This document shows, in pieces, positions 8,785-19,174 of a DNA stretch of 64,000 nt. A model generated the notes under the pieces. That model searched no databases. It saw nothing but the letters and a program-made list of their open reading frames with translations, and had not been told where the DNA came from. Made by a program: the position numbers and the translations under genes. Origin of the DNA: Limimaricola hongkongensis DSM 17492 (lineage in GTDB: Bacteria; Pseudomonadota; Alphaproteobacteria; Rhodobacterales; Rhodobacteraceae). Location of the stretch: positions 62,001 through 126,000 of the forward strand of contig NZ_KK088652.1 in the NCBI RefSeq assembly GCF_000600975.2, given 5' to 3'. Every line of letters begins with the position of its first letter. The first letter of the stretch is position 1.

Positions 8785-9369
8785 ATGCAAGGCGATTTCA
8801 GGACCGAGTTCGTACGCGACCCGGTGGCGCTCCGGCAGCATCCGGCATTGGTGCTCAACGCGGATTACCGTCCGCTCTCCTATTATCCGCTTTCCTTGTG
8901 GCCTTGGCAGGAGGCGGTGAAGGCGGTGTTTCTCGACCGGGTCGATATCGTCGCCGAATACGAGGCCGAGGTGCATTCGCCTTCCACGGTGATCCGAATA
9001 CCCTCGGTGGTGGTGCTCAGAGATTATGTTCGTCCCCAAAAGCGCGTGGCCTTCACGCGCTTTAATCTTTTTCTGAGGGACGGGTTCTGCTGCCAGTATT
9101 GCGGCGCGAAGGGCGACCTGACCTTCGATCACGTGATTCCGCGCGCCCGTGGCGGCGTGACCAGCTGGGAAAACGTCGTTGCCGCCTGCGCGCGATGCAA
9201 TCTGCGCAAGGGCTCCAAGAGCCTGCGCCAGTCGGGGATGAGCCTGCACCGTGCCCCGCGCCGCCCCGGCGCCGAAGAGCTGCGCGACACCGGGCGGCGC
9301 TTTCCGCCCAACCATCTCCATGCCAGCTGGGTCGATTTTCTGTACTGGGATGCCGAGCTCGAGGCCTGA
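8785..9369 (+). CDS. HNH endonuclease family protein
   Basis: A 194-residue stand-alone HNH protein. The core is CQYCGAKGDLTFDHVIPRARGG followed by WENVVAACARCNLRKG, giving the two CXXC zinc pairs and the DH...N...N/H arrangement of the HNH fold (residues about 112-155). The N-terminal 100 residues (ALVLNADYRPLSYYPLSLWPW) are typical of a widely conserved chromosomal family in alphaproteobacteria and other phyla whose role is unsettled. No toxin, phage or homing context is visible, so it is better seen as a housekeeping HNH protein than as a mobile endonuclease. The start is the first ATG after the promoter. Confidence 0.9.
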   Translation: MQGDFRTEFVRDPVALRQHPALVLNADYRPLSYYPLSLWPWQEAVKAVFLDRVDIVAEYEAEVHSPSTVIRIPSVVVLRDYVRPQKRVAFTRFNLFLRDGFCCQYCGAKGDLTFDHVIPRARGGVTSWENVVAACARCNLRKGSKSLRQSGMSLHRAPRRPGAEELRDTGRRFPPNHLHASWVDFLYWDAELEA

Positions 9370-9458
9370 TCGCGCCTGGGTTGCGGGTGGCGCGGATCGG
9401 GTTGCGGCTTGTCCACCGATGCCTAGACTGCGCGCGAACATGCCGCTAGGAAAGCGGC

Positions 9459-9470
9459 GTTAGCGCTAAC
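9459..9470. promoter_or_regulatory. Palindromic operator-like site upstream of zwf
   Basis: GTTAGCGCTAAC is a perfect 12-bp palindrome with the central CG of LacI-family operators. It lies 38 bases upstream of the chosen zwf start. Its core differs from the AAAGCGCTTT sites at the agl locus, so a different sugar repressor is expected. Confidence 0.6.
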
Positions 9471-9508
9471 TGCACGGTCGGATGCCGGCCGCCCAGACGG
9501 AGACAGCC

Positions 9509-10960
9509 ATGGTATCGCGCGTCATCCCGGTCGAAACCTTCGACCTTGTCATCTTCGGCGGCACCGGCGACCTCGCCCGGCGCAAGATCCTGCCCGGCCT
9601 GTTCCGGCGGTTCCGGGCGGGCCAGATGCCGCCCGGTTCGCGCATCATCGGCGCCGCGCGCTCCGAGATGGACGATGACGGCTATCGGCAGATGATCCGC
9701 GAGGCGATCGCTGAGTTCGGCGGCGAGGAAAAGAAGGATTCCGACGGCATCGAATCCTTTGTCGCCCAGCTGCGCTACGTGGCGATCGACGCCACCGGCG
9801 AAGGCGGCTGGGCGCAGCTGTCAAAGCTGATGCGTGGTGATGTGGTGCGGGCCTTCTACTTTTCGGTCGCGCCTTCCCTGTTCGGTGCTCTGGCCGAGCG
9901 GCTGCACGCGCATGGCATCGCCGATTCCGAAAGCCGGATCGTGGTCGAGAAACCCTTTGGCCGCGACCTCGCCACCGCCCGCGCGCTGAACGCGACGCTG
10001 GCGGAGCATTTCGACGAACAGCAGATCTACCGGATCGACCACTATCTCGGGAAGGAGACGGTGCAGAACCTGATGGCGGTGCGCTTTGGCAACGTGCTGT
10101 TCGAGCCGCTGTGGAACTCGCATTACATCGACCACATCCAGATCACCGTGGCCGAAACGGTCGGTGTCACCGGGCGCGGCGCCTATTACGACAAGTCGGG
10201 CGCGATGCGGGACATGGTGCAGAACCACCTGATGCAGCTTTTGTGCCTGATCGCGATGGAACCGCCCTCGACCTATGACGCCGACACGGTGCGCGACGAA
10301 AAGCTCAAGGTGATCCGGGCGCTGCAACCGGTGGAGCCGCATCACATCGTGCGCGGCCAATACGATGCTTCGGCGCAGGGCCCGTCCTATCGCGAGGACG
10401 CCGAAAACCCGCGCAGCTTCACCGAGAGCTTTCTCGCGATGAAGTGCCACATCGCCAACTGGCGCTGGGCCACCGTGCCGTTCTACCTGCGCACCGGCAA
10501 GCGGCTGAAGGCGCGCTCCTCCGAGATCGCCGTGGTGTTCAAGGATCTCGGCCACACGATTTTCGAGGGCGACACCGCGCGGCACCGCAACATCCTGTCG
10601 ATCCGGCTTCAGCCGAACGAGGGAATGGACCTGCAGGTGACCATCAAGGAGCCGGGACCGGGGGGCATGCGGCTTGTCGACGTGCCGCTCGACATGTCCT
10701 TTGCCGAGGCGCTGGGCCCGGATCAGGAGGCGCCCGACGCCTATGAACGGCTGATCATGGACGTGATCCGCGGCAACCAGACGCTGTTCATGCGCGGCGA
10801 CGAGGTCGAGGCGGCCTGGGCCTGGACCGACCCGATCATCGAGGGCTGGGAGGCGCGCAACGACGTGCCCAAGCTCTATGACGCGGGGTCGGCGGGGCCG
10901 GAGGATGCGATGATGCTGCTGCACCGCGAAGGGCGCCGCTGGCGCGACATCAAGGGCTGA
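9509..10960 (+). CDS. zwf: Glucose-6-phosphate 1-dehydrogenase
   Basis: A 483-residue enzyme oxidising glucose-6-phosphate to 6-phosphogluconolactone with NAD(P)+, the entry to the oxidative pentose phosphate and Entner-Doudoroff routes. The N-terminal dinucleotide motif is IFGGTGDLARRK, the conserved EKPFGRDL follows near residue 150, and the substrate-binding RIDHYLGKETVQN lies near residue 180. ATG 9509 is preferred over ATG 9482 because a GGAG precedes it at good spacing and the family N terminus starts close by. It leads zwf-pgl-pgi. The palindrome at 9459-9470 probably controls it. No edd or eda gene is in the window. Confidence 0.96.
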   Translation: MVSRVIPVETFDLVIFGGTGDLARRKILPGLFRRFRAGQMPPGSRIIGAARSEMDDDGYRQMIREAIAEFGGEEKKDSDGIESFVAQLRYVAIDATGEGGWAQLSKLMRGDVVRAFYFSVAPSLFGALAERLHAHGIADSESRIVVEKPFGRDLATARALNATLAEHFDEQQIYRIDHYLGKETVQNLMAVRFGNVLFEPLWNSHYIDHIQITVAETVGVTGRGAYYDKSGAMRDMVQNHLMQLLCLIAMEPPSTYDADTVRDEKLKVIRALQPVEPHHIVRGQYDASAQGPSYREDAENPRSFTESFLAMKCHIANWRWATVPFYLRTGKRLKARSSEIAVVFKDLGHTIFEGDTARHRNILSIRLQPNEGMDLQVTIKEPGPGGMRLVDVPLDMSFAEALGPDQEAPDAYERLIMDVIRGNQTLFMRGDEVEAAWAWTDPIIEGWEARNDVPKLYDAGSAGPEDAMMLLHREGRRWRDIKG

Positions 10961-11013
10961 ACCCGCCCCGAGACCGACATGTGACCGACGCGAAACCGAA
11001 AGGAGCCGACGGT

Positions 11014-11685
11014 ATGGAATTCGTCGAATACGCCGATTCCGAAATGATGATGATCGACCTCGCCGATCGGCTGGCGAGCGAGCTGCGCGCCGCCATCTCC
11101 GCCGATGGCCGGGCCAGTCTCGCGGTGCCCGGCGGCACCACGCCGGGGCCGGTTTTCGACACGCTCTCGGCGATCAAGCTCGATTGGGACAAGGTCCACG
11201 TGATGCTCACCGACGAGCGCTGGGTGCCCGAAAGCTCGGATCGCTCGAATACCGGTCTTCTCAAGCGGCGGCTGTTCACCGGGACTGCCGCGGCGGCGCA
11301 TTACGTGCCGCTCTACGCCGAGGCCGAGCGTCCCGAGGAAAAGCTCGACGCGCTTCAGGCAGATCTCGCGCCGCATCTGCCGCTGTCGGTGGTGCTTCTG
11401 GGGATGGGCGCCGACATGCACACCGCCTCGATCTTTCCCGGCGCCGACCGGCTCGACGCGGCGCTTCACGGAGACGAGACGCTGGTGGCGATGCGGGCGC
11501 CGGGCGCGCCCGAGCCGCGCATCACCCTGTCGGCCAAGGTACTTTGCGATGCGATGCGCCGGCATATCGTCATCATCGGCGCCGAAAAGCGCGCCGCATT
11601 GGAAAAAGCGCAGGGTCTGAGCCCCGAGGAGGCGCCGGTGGCGGCTGTTCTCAAGGGCGCCACCGTGCATTGGGCGGAGAGCTGA
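11014..11685 (+). CDS. pgl: 6-phosphogluconolactonase
   Basis: A 223-residue DevB/Pgl-type lactonase hydrolysing 6-phosphogluconolactone, the step after Zwf. Motifs are [17 protein letters not shown] (family phosphate loop), [17 protein letters not shown] and [17 protein letters not shown]. The ATG at 11014 is preceded by AAGGAG with an 8-base spacer; the in-frame GTG at 10981 lacks such a site. It lies 53 bases after zwf and 1 base before pgi, so the three are clearly one operon. The protein is cytosolic with no odd features. Confidence 0.95.
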   Translation: MEFVEYADSEMMMIDLADRLASELRAAISADGRASLAVPGGTTPGPVFDTLSAIKLDWDKVHVMLTDERWVPESSDRSNTGLLKRRLFTGTAAAAHYVPLYAEAERPEEKLDALQADLAPHLPLSVVLLGMGADMHTASIFPGADRLDAALHGDETLVAMRAPGAPEPRITLSAKVLCDAMRRHIVIIGAEKRAALEKAQGLSPEEAPVAAVLKGATVHWAES

Positions 11686-11686
11686 G

Positions 11687-13288
11687 ATGTGGAATGACCT
11701 GAAAACCAAGGCGGCGGCCGTCGCCGACCGCCGGATCGAGACGCTGTTCGACGATCCCGACCGGGCGCGCGGCTTTTCGGTCAGCGCGCTGGGCATGCTG
11801 TTCGACTATGCCAAGACCAATATCGACGCAGACACCCGCGCGGCGTTGGTCGCGCTTCTGGAAGAGACCGACCTCGCCGCGCGCCGCGATGCGATGTTCT
11901 CGGGCGCCGCGATCAACGAGACCGAAGGCCGCGCCGTGCTGCACACGGCGTTGCGCAACCTCGACGGCGATGCCGTGACGGTCGACGGACAGGATGTGAT
12001 GCCCGGCGTGCGCGACACGCTGGCGCGGATGGAGGATTTCGCGCGCGCGGTGCGCTGCGGCGACTTTCAGGGGCAGGGCGGCGCGATCACCGATGTCATC
12101 AACATCGGCATCGGCGGCTCGGATCTCGGCCCCGCCATGGCCGCCAAGGCGCTGGCACCCTATCACGACGGCCCGCGCTGCCATTTCGTCTCCAATGTCG
12201 ACCCCGCCGACATCGCCGACACGCTGGCGGCCTGCGATCCGGCGACGACGCTGGTGATCGTCGCCTCCAAGACCTTCACCACCATCGAGACGATGACCAA
12301 TGCCCGCACCGCCAAGGCGTGGATGGGGCAGGCGGTGTCGGACACAGGGGCGCAGTTCGCGGCCCTGTCGACCGCCGCCGACAAGACGGCCGCCTTCGGC
12401 ATCGCGCCGAGCCGGGTGTTCGGCTTCGAGGACTGGGTCGGCGGGCGCTACTCGATGTGGGGGCCGATCGGGCTGTCGTTGATGATCGCCATCGGGCCCG
12501 AGGCGTTCCGCGCCTTCCTCCGTGGCGGTCAGGCGATGGACACGCATTTCCGCGCCGCGCCATGGGCGCAGAACATGCCGGCGATGCTGGCGCTCGTGGG
12601 GCTGTGGCACAACCAGGTGCAGGGCCACGCGACCCGCGCCGTGCTGCCCTATGACAACCGGCTGGCAAGGCTGCCCGCCTACCTCCAGCAGCTGGAGATG
12701 GAGAGCAACGGCAAGCGCGTGTCGATGGATGGCGAGGAGCTGTCCTTTCACAGCGGGCCCGTGGTCTGGGGCGAGCCGGGCACCAATGGCCAGCACGCCT
12801 TCTACCAGCTGATCCATCAGGGCACGCGGGTGGTGCCCTGCGAATTCCTGATCGCCGCCGAGGGCCACGAGGAAGGGCTGGAGCACCAGCACCGCCTGTT
12901 GATCGCCAATTGCCTCGCCCAGTCCGAAGCGTTGATGAAGGGCCGCGATCTCGACGAGGCGCGCGAGAAGGTCGCGGGCAAGTTCGAGGGCGACGAGCTG
13001 GAGCGCCAGGCGAAACACCGGGTGTTCCCCGGCAATCGCCCCTCGACCACGCTGGCTTATCCCAGGCTCGACCCCGAAACGCTGGGCAAGATCATCGCGC
13101 TCTACGAGCACCGCGTCTTCGTGGAGGGCTGCGTGCTCGGCATCAACTCCTACGATCAATGGGGCGTGGAGCTGGGCAAGGAGCTGGCCACCGCGCTGCA
13201 GCCTGTGGTGGACGGCGAGCAGAGCGCCGATGACAAGGACGGCTCGACCGCGCAACTCGTGGGCTACCTGCGGGCCAACGGCGCCTGA
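11687..13288 (+). CDS. pgi: Glucose-6-phosphate isomerase
   Basis: A 533-residue phosphoglucose isomerase, full length for the family, interconverting glucose-6-phosphate and fructose-6-phosphate. It contains [26 protein letters not shown] (phosphate binding), [33 protein letters not shown] and the C-terminal [26 protein letters not shown]. It starts one base after the pgl stop and ends the operon, followed by a GC-rich stem (13303-13327) and the inverted repeat pair. With Zwf it sets the partition of glucose-6-phosphate or allows cycling from fructose-6-phosphate. Confidence 0.97.
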   Translation: MWNDLKTKAAAVADRRIETLFDDPDRARGFSVSALGMLFDYAKTNIDADTRAALVALLEETDLAARRDAMFSGAAINETEGRAVLHTALRNLDGDAVTVDGQDVMPGVRDTLARMEDFARAVRCGDFQGQGGAITDVINIGIGGSDLGPAMAAKALAPYHDGPRCHFVSNVDPADIADTLAACDPATTLVIVASKTFTTIETMTNARTAKAWMGQAVSDTGAQFAALSTAADKTAAFGIAPSRVFGFEDWVGGRYSMWGPIGLSLMIAIGPEAFRAFLRGGQAMDTHFRAAPWAQNMPAMLALVGLWHNQVQGHATRAVLPYDNRLARLPAYLQQLEMESNGKRVSMDGEELSFHSGPVVWGEPGTNGQHAFYQLIHQGTRVVPCEFLIAAEGHEEGLEHQHRLLIANCLAQSEALMKGRDLDEAREKVAGKFEGDELERQAKHRVFPGNRPSTTLAYPRLDPETLGKIIALYEHRVFVEGCVLGINSYDQWGVELGKELATALQPVVDGEQSADDKDGSTAQLVGYLRANGA

Positions 13289-13302
13289 TCGCGTCTGAAA
13301 AA

Positions 13303-13327
13303 GGGCGGCCCGCCGGGCGCGCCGCCC
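13303..13327. terminator. GC-rich stem after pgi
   Basis: GGGCGGC (13303-13309) pairs with GCCGCCC (13321-13327) across an 11-base loop, 15 bases after pgi and followed by TCCCTTT. It resembles a weak intrinsic terminator. The neighbouring inverted repeat pair may contribute. Confidence 0.45.
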
Positions 13328-13330
13328 TCC

Positions 13331-13424
13331 CTTTCACCATTCCCTAAATACGCAAATTCCCTAGAGGCCACATGGCGTGCCCTCGGGCTGGCCGCGCGAA
13401 TGCGTATTTGGAGAATGGTGAAAG
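13331..13424. repeat. Inverted pair of the dispersed repeat (copies 2 and 3)
   Basis: The left arm 13331-13354 and right arm 13401-13424 are reverse complements with 22 of 24 bases matching, separated by 46 bases. The right arm contains TGCGTATTTGGAGAATGG. Transcribed from either side, the pair could fold into a long hairpin. It sits exactly between the convergent pgi and RidA genes, so it may act as a bidirectional terminator or mRNA 3' end protector, or be the remnant of a small palindromic element. Confidence 0.8.
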
Positions 13425-13437
13425 GGGATTACGCCGC

Positions 13438-13785
13438 TCAGACGGCGGCGGTGACGATGATCTCGACGAGATAGTCGGGCGATGCGAGCTTCGATTCGCC
13501 GGTGTAGCGCGCGGGCGCGTGACCCTCGGGCACCCATGCGTCCCAGACTTCGTTCATCGCAGCGAAATCCGACATGTCGGCCAGCCAGATCTGGGCGGTC
13601 AGCAGCCGGGTCTTGTCGGTGCCGGCCAGCGCCAGAAGCCGGTCGATCTCGGCCAGCGTTTCGCGGGTCTGCGCGCCCGCGTCACCTGCGGGGCCCTCGA
13701 TCTGGCCGGCCAGATAGGCGATGCCGTTATGGACGACGACCTGGCTCATGCGGGCGGTCGTCTCGTGGCGGATGATGTCTGTCAT
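13438..13785 (-). CDS. RidA family (YjgF/YER057c/UK114) protein
   Basis: A 115-residue RidA-superfamily protein. RidA proteins hydrolyse reactive enamine/imine intermediates from PLP enzymes. Family features are AYLAGQIEG near residue 25, QTRETLAEIDRLLALAG in the middle and the C-terminal PARYTGESKLASPDYLVEI, including the arginine position used for catalysis in active members. The start at 13785 has AGGGAGCC just upstream. It stands alone between the repeat pair and tRNA-Gly. Its subgroup, and so its real substrate, cannot be assigned by eye. Confidence 0.88.
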   Translation of the reverse strand: MTDIIRHETTARMSQVVVHNGIAYLAGQIEGPAGDAGAQTRETLAEIDRLLALAGTDKTRLLTAQIWLADMSDFAAMNEVWDAWVPEGHAPARYTGESKLASPDYLVEIIVTAAV

Positions 13786-13821
13786 GGAAGGCTCCCTGTG
13801 GTTGTGACCGGCGGGAGTGGT

Positions 13822-13895
13822 TGGAGCGGGTAACGGGAATCGAACCCGTAACTGAAGCTTGGGAAGCTTTCGTGATACCTTTTCACCATACCCGC
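13822..13895 (-). tRNA. tRNA-Gly (anticodon CCC)
   Basis: Read on the minus strand, the acceptor GCGGGTA pairs with TACCCGC, the T arm is ACGGG-TTCGATT-CCCGT, the anticodon loop is TTCCCAA giving CCC, and the 3' end TCCA is encoded. Total length is 74 bases. The first pair of the anticodon stem is mismatched, but the rest is canonical. It reads GGG codons. No duplicated 3' end or integrase suggests an attachment site here. Confidence 0.93.
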
Positions 13896-13963
13896 GCGCT
13901 CTGGCCCCGAGGTATCCGCGCGGCCCGCTCTCGTCAAGCGGGTTTCGCGCGCGGTTGCGCGGG

Positions 13964-16009
13964 CTAGTCGCGCGCCCGCCTGCGCCGCCGTCCACCGCCT
14001 TCGCCACCGCCTGCCATGTTGAAGCTCGGCTCGGGGAGGGGCTGCGCGGCGCGCAGGCCGGCGAAGGCGGCAGTGGCGTGGGGGATGGCGTTCGCGGCGA
14101 CGAAATGCTCCTGAAACCTTGGCTCGATCGCGGTTTCGACCTTGGTGATCTCGCGCACCAGCGCCTCGGCCTCGCGCCGTGCGGCGATGGAGCACAGCGC
14201 GATCCGCGCGCCGGTCCCGGCGGCGTTGCCCGCGCTCGTCACCTTGTCGACCGCCACGTCGGGGATCATGCCAAGCACGAGGGCGTGCTTGGGGCTGATA
14301 TGCGCGCCGAAGGCGCCTGCCAGCACCACCCGGTCCACCGCTTCGACCTCGCGCTCGTCCATCAAGAGCCGCGCACCGGCATAGAGCGCCGATTTGGCAA
14401 GCTGGATCGCGCGGATGTCGCCTTGGGTCACGGTGATGCGCGGCCCGCCCGCCTGCGATCCGTCATGGATCATGTAGGCATGGGTGCGGCCTTCGGCGAT
14501 CATTCGGTCGGTGCCGGTCTGCTCGGCCGAGCCGATCAGCCCCTTGGCGTCCACCAGCCCGGCGATGCGCATCTCGGCCACCGCCTCGATGATGCCCGAG
14601 CCGCAGATGCCGGTCACGCCGCCCGGGCCGACCGCGTCCCAGAATCCCGCCTCGTCGGACCACAGATCGCAGCCGATGACGCGAAAACGCGGCGCCTTGG
14701 TGGCGGGATCGATGCGGATCGCCTCGATCGCGCCGGGGGCGGCGCGCTGGCCCGAGGAAATCTGCGCTCCCTCGAAGGCCGGGCCGGTCGGCGAGGAGCA
14801 GGCCAGCACCCGCGCCCGGTCGCCCAGAAGGATCTCGGCATTGGTGCCGACATCGACGATCAGCACCAGATCGTCGGACTGGTCGGGCCGCTCCGACAGC
14901 GCCACGGCGGCGGCGTCGGCGCCGACATGCCCGGCGATGCAGGGCAGCACGTAGCTCTGCGCGCCGGGGTTCAATGCCGTCAGACCGAGGTCGCGGGCGG
15001 GCAGGGCGACGGCGTCGGAGGTGGCCAGAGCGAAGGGCGCCTGTCCGAGCTCCACCGGGTCGATGCCCAGGAGCAGGTGGTGCATCACCGGGTTGCACAC
15101 GAAGACCGTCTCGACGATGTCGCGCGCGTCGATCCCGGCCTCGGCGGCCAGCTCGCGCGCCAGATCGTCGATCGCCACGCGCACCGCCGCCGTCATCTCG
15201 GCGGCGCCGCCTTCGTTCATCATCGAGTAGCTGACCCGGCTCATCAGGTCTTCGCCAAAGCGGATCTGCGGGTTCATGACGCCTGCCGACGCCTCGACAT
15301 GGCCGTCCTCGAGCGAGGTGAGATGCGCCGCGATGGTGGTCGAGCCGAGATCGATGGCCAGGCCCCAGAGCGGCTCGGCGCGAAAGCCGGGCCAGAGGTC
15401 GATGATGCTCTGCACCCCGTCCTCGGCCTCGTGGTGCAGCGCCACCGTCACCTCCCAGTTGCCCTTGCGCAGCGCCTGCTGCAGCTTGGCCAGAACGGGG
15501 GGCGCGGCGTCGATCTTCTCGATCCGCCACTGGCCGCGCAGCGCCTCGGCGAGCCGCTCCAGATCGCCCTTGGGCTCGTGCATGTCGGGCTCGGGCACGG
15601 TCACGAAATACTTGCGGGTGGCCGGGTCCATGACGATGGGTCGCGCATCGGCGTTCTTGCGCACCACCTGCCGATGCACCTGGCTCTCGGGTGGCACGTC
15701 GAGCACCACGTCGGAACAGATCTGCGCCTGGCAGCCCAGGCGGCGGCCCGGCTTCAGGCCGCGAACGCGGTCATAGCGCGCCTCGACGGCGTTGATCTCG
15801 CTCAGCGCATCCTCGGCCACGGTCACGCCATGCTTGGAGAACTGACCCTTGCCGGGGCTGACCTGGCACTTGGAGCAGATGCCGCGCCCGCCGCAGACGC
15901 TGTCGAGATCGACCCCGAGCCTGCGGGCGGCCGTCAACACGGTGGTGCCCGCCGGCACGCGGCCGCGCTTGCCCGAGGGGGTGAAGATCACGAGGGGGTC
16001 CTGGGTCAT
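13964..16009 (-). CDS. Ferredoxin/ASKHA corrinoid activation protein (RACo/RamA-like)
   Basis: A 681-residue two-part protein. The N-terminal plant-type [2Fe-2S] domain has cysteines 39, 45 and 48 in CGGRGICSKC and a fourth in RRLGCQAQIC. The rest is the ASKHA ATPase-like domain of RACo (AIDLGSTTIAAHL, VFVCNPVMHHLLLG, LIVDVGTNAEILLG, GICGSGIIEAVAEM, LAGAFGAHISPKHA). Such proteins reduce inactive cob(II)alamin so that corrinoid methyltransferases can work again. In Phaeobacter inhibens a relative supports a split methionine synthase. Here two other parts of that system lie at 34541-35596 and 57667-58680. The C terminus is a Gly/Arg tail (GGGEGGGRRRRRARD) shared in style with both. It faces guaB across a 181-base divergent region. 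Confidence 0.9.
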   Translation of the reverse strand: MTQDPLVIFTPSGKRGRVPAGTTVLTAARRLGVDLDSVCGGRGICSKCQVSPGKGQFSKHGVTVAEDALSEINAVEARYDRVRGLKPGRRLGCQAQICSDVVLDVPPESQVHRQVVRKNADARPIVMDPATRKYFVTVPEPDMHEPKGDLERLAEALRGQWRIEKIDAAPPVLAKLQQALRKGNWEVTVALHHEAEDGVQSIIDLWPGFRAEPLWGLAIDLGSTTIAAHLTSLEDGHVEASAGVMNPQIRFGEDLMSRVSYSMMNEGGAAEMTAAVRVAIDDLARELAAEAGIDARDIVETVFVCNPVMHHLLLGIDPVELGQAPFALATSDAVALPARDLGLTALNPGAQSYVLPCIAGHVGADAAAVALSERPDQSDDLVLIVDVGTNAEILLGDRARVLACSSPTGPAFEGAQISSGQRAAPGAIEAIRIDPATKAPRFRVIGCDLWSDEAGFWDAVGPGGVTGICGSGIIEAVAEMRIAGLVDAKGLIGSAEQTGTDRMIAEGRTHAYMIHDGSQAGGPRITVTQGDIRAIQLAKSALYAGARLLMDEREVEAVDRVVLAGAFGAHISPKHALVLGMIPDVAVDKVTSAGNAAGTGARIALCSIAARREAEALVREITKVETAIEPRFQEHFVAANAIPHATAAFAGLRAAQPLPEPSFNMAGGGEGGGRRRRRARD

Positions 16010-16094
16010 GTCGAACCTTTCGGGGCGGCGGGCGTCATTGCGCGGACCATAGGCGATTGCGCGACGAGGAAAAGGGCCGCGCGGCGACAGGTGA

Positions 16095-17639
<1,545 letters not shown>

Positions 17640-17946
17640 TCCGCTGCGGGCCACAGCCGGGGGTCATGCACGCCGGCCTCCGGGATCTGCCATGGATGAT
17701 CCGGTAGGATTGTCGTGAACCCCGGCGCAACGCGGCTGCGGCGTTGTTGGCCGAGGCGATGAAGGCGCCGTCTTGTGACAGGGCGCGCCGGTCTCGTCGA
17801 TCGTTTGCCGTCGAGACCGGCCTTCAACCAACGCGCCGTGAGGTGTAGGCCGGTGCCCGAACCGGGCCTGCGGGCCCGGGCCGGTGCAGCGGAGCGAACA
17901 TGATGAACGATCGAAACAGCCGCCCAAGCATGATGGAACCGGTCCG
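17640..17946 (+). other. 307-base intergenic stretch with two perfect hairpins
   Basis: No gene was found between guaB and the RsmB-like gene. Two perfect inverted repeats stand out: GCCGGTCTCG/CGAGACCGGC (17787-17796 with 17812-17821, 15-base loop) and CCGGGCC-TGCG-GGCCCGG (17862-17879). Neither has a T-tract, so they may be guaB 3' end stems, leader structure for the next gene, or a degraded element. Confidence 0.5.
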
Positions 17947-19107
17947 ATGACACCGGCGGCGCGCGTGGCCGCCGCGATCGGCGTGCTTGATGATTGCCTG
18001 TCGGGCACCCCTGTCGAGAAAGCCTTGCTGCGCTGGTCGCGCGGCAGCCGTTTCGCGGGGTCCAAGGACCGGGCGGCGGTGCGCGACCACGTCTTTGATG
18101 GCTGGCGCCGCCGTCGTTCCGCGGCCCATGATGGCGGCCGGGACACCGGACGCGGCATCCTGATCGGCCTTCTGCGCCAGCAAGGCGTCGATCTCGACAC
18201 GCTGTTCACCGGGCAGGGCCATGCCCCCGCACCGCTCGACCCGGACGAAAAGGCGGGCCGCGGCGATACGCCGACGGCGGCCACGCGGGTCGATCTTCCC
18301 GACTGGCTCTGGGACAGGTTTCAGGCCGATCTCGGGCCCGAAGCCGAGACGGCGGCATTGGCGCTGCGGGACCGGGCGCCGGTGTTTTTGCGGGTCAACC
18401 CGCGCCGGGGCAGCGGGGCGGCGGCGCTGCGCGCATTGGCCGAAGACGGCATCGAGGCGGTCGCGCATCCGCTGGTCGAGGGGGCGTTGCGCGTGGTGCG
18501 CGGGGCGCGTGCGGTGTCGCGCGGGCGAGCCTATGCCGAGGGGCTGGTCGAATTGCAGGACGCCGCGTCGCAGGCGGCGATGGCGCGGCTGCCCTTGCGC
18601 GACGGGCAGAGCCTGCTCGATTTTTGCGCGGGCGGGGGTGGCAAGGCCCTGGCACTCGCCGCACGGGCGCGCCTCGATGTGACGGCGCATGACATCAGCG
18701 CCGCGCGCATGCGCGACATCCCGCCGCGCGCCGACCGCGCGGGCGTGCGGATCTCCGTGGCACCGCATCTCGACGATCAGCGCGCCGATCTGGTGCTGTT
18801 GGATGCGCCCTGTTCGGGCAGCGGCACATGGCGGCGCGACCCGGATGGCAAATGGCGGCTCACCCCAGACCGGCTGGCAGAGCTGGCGCGGCTGCAGGCC
18901 GAGCTGATCGACCGGGCGGCGCGGCATGTCGCGCCCGGCGGCAGCCTTGCCTATGCCACATGCTCGGTGCTGGCCGAGGAAAACGCAGCGCAGGTCGCGG
19001 CCTTTCTGGCGCGCGCGCCGGGCTGGGCGCTGCGCGACAAAATGCAGTGGCTGCCCGGGGCGGACGGGGACGGGTTCTTTCTGGCACGCTTCGACAGGAG
19101 CGGCTGA
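17947..19107 (+). CDS. RsmB/RsmF-type RNA (cytosine-5)-methyltransferase
   Basis: A 386-residue SAM-dependent RNA m5C methyltransferase, probably acting on 16S rRNA. The SAM site is LLDFCAGGGGKALALA, the first catalytic cysteine is in DAPCSGSGTWRRDP and the second in LAYATCSVLAEEN. The N-terminal part is shorter than the NusB-like domain of E. coli RsmB, although a helical domain with VLRW-like SRGSRFAGSKDRAAVRD is present. It starts with ATG 17947. The next gene, cckA, begins 67 bases after the stop. Precise target base (C967 or other) is unproven, so no gene symbol is given. Confidence 0.9.
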   Translation: MTPAARVAAAIGVLDDCLSGTPVEKALLRWSRGSRFAGSKDRAAVRDHVFDGWRRRRSAAHDGGRDTGRGILIGLLRQQGVDLDTLFTGQGHAPAPLDPDEKAGRGDTPTAATRVDLPDWLWDRFQADLGPEAETAALALRDRAPVFLRVNPRRGSGAAALRALAEDGIEAVAHPLVEGALRVVRGARAVSRGRAYAEGLVELQDAASQAAMARLPLRDGQSLLDFCAGGGGKALALAARARLDVTAHDISAARMRDIPPRADRAGVRISVAPHLDDQRADLVLLDAPCSGSGTWRRDPDGKWRLTPDRLAELARLQAELIDRAARHVAPGGSLAYATCSVLAEENAAQVAAFLARAPGWALRDKMQWLPGADGDGFFLARFDRSG

Positions 19108-19174
19108 AAGAGTGTTTACCTGACGTTATCCCTTCTGGTCTTCTGTGGAGGCGCGAGCATCCGGGGAGGCGAAG

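Noticed and set aside
8785..9369. HNH gene as a homing or phage endonuclease
   Set aside because: No intron, intein or phage genes nearby, and the long conserved N-terminal part fits a housekeeping family.
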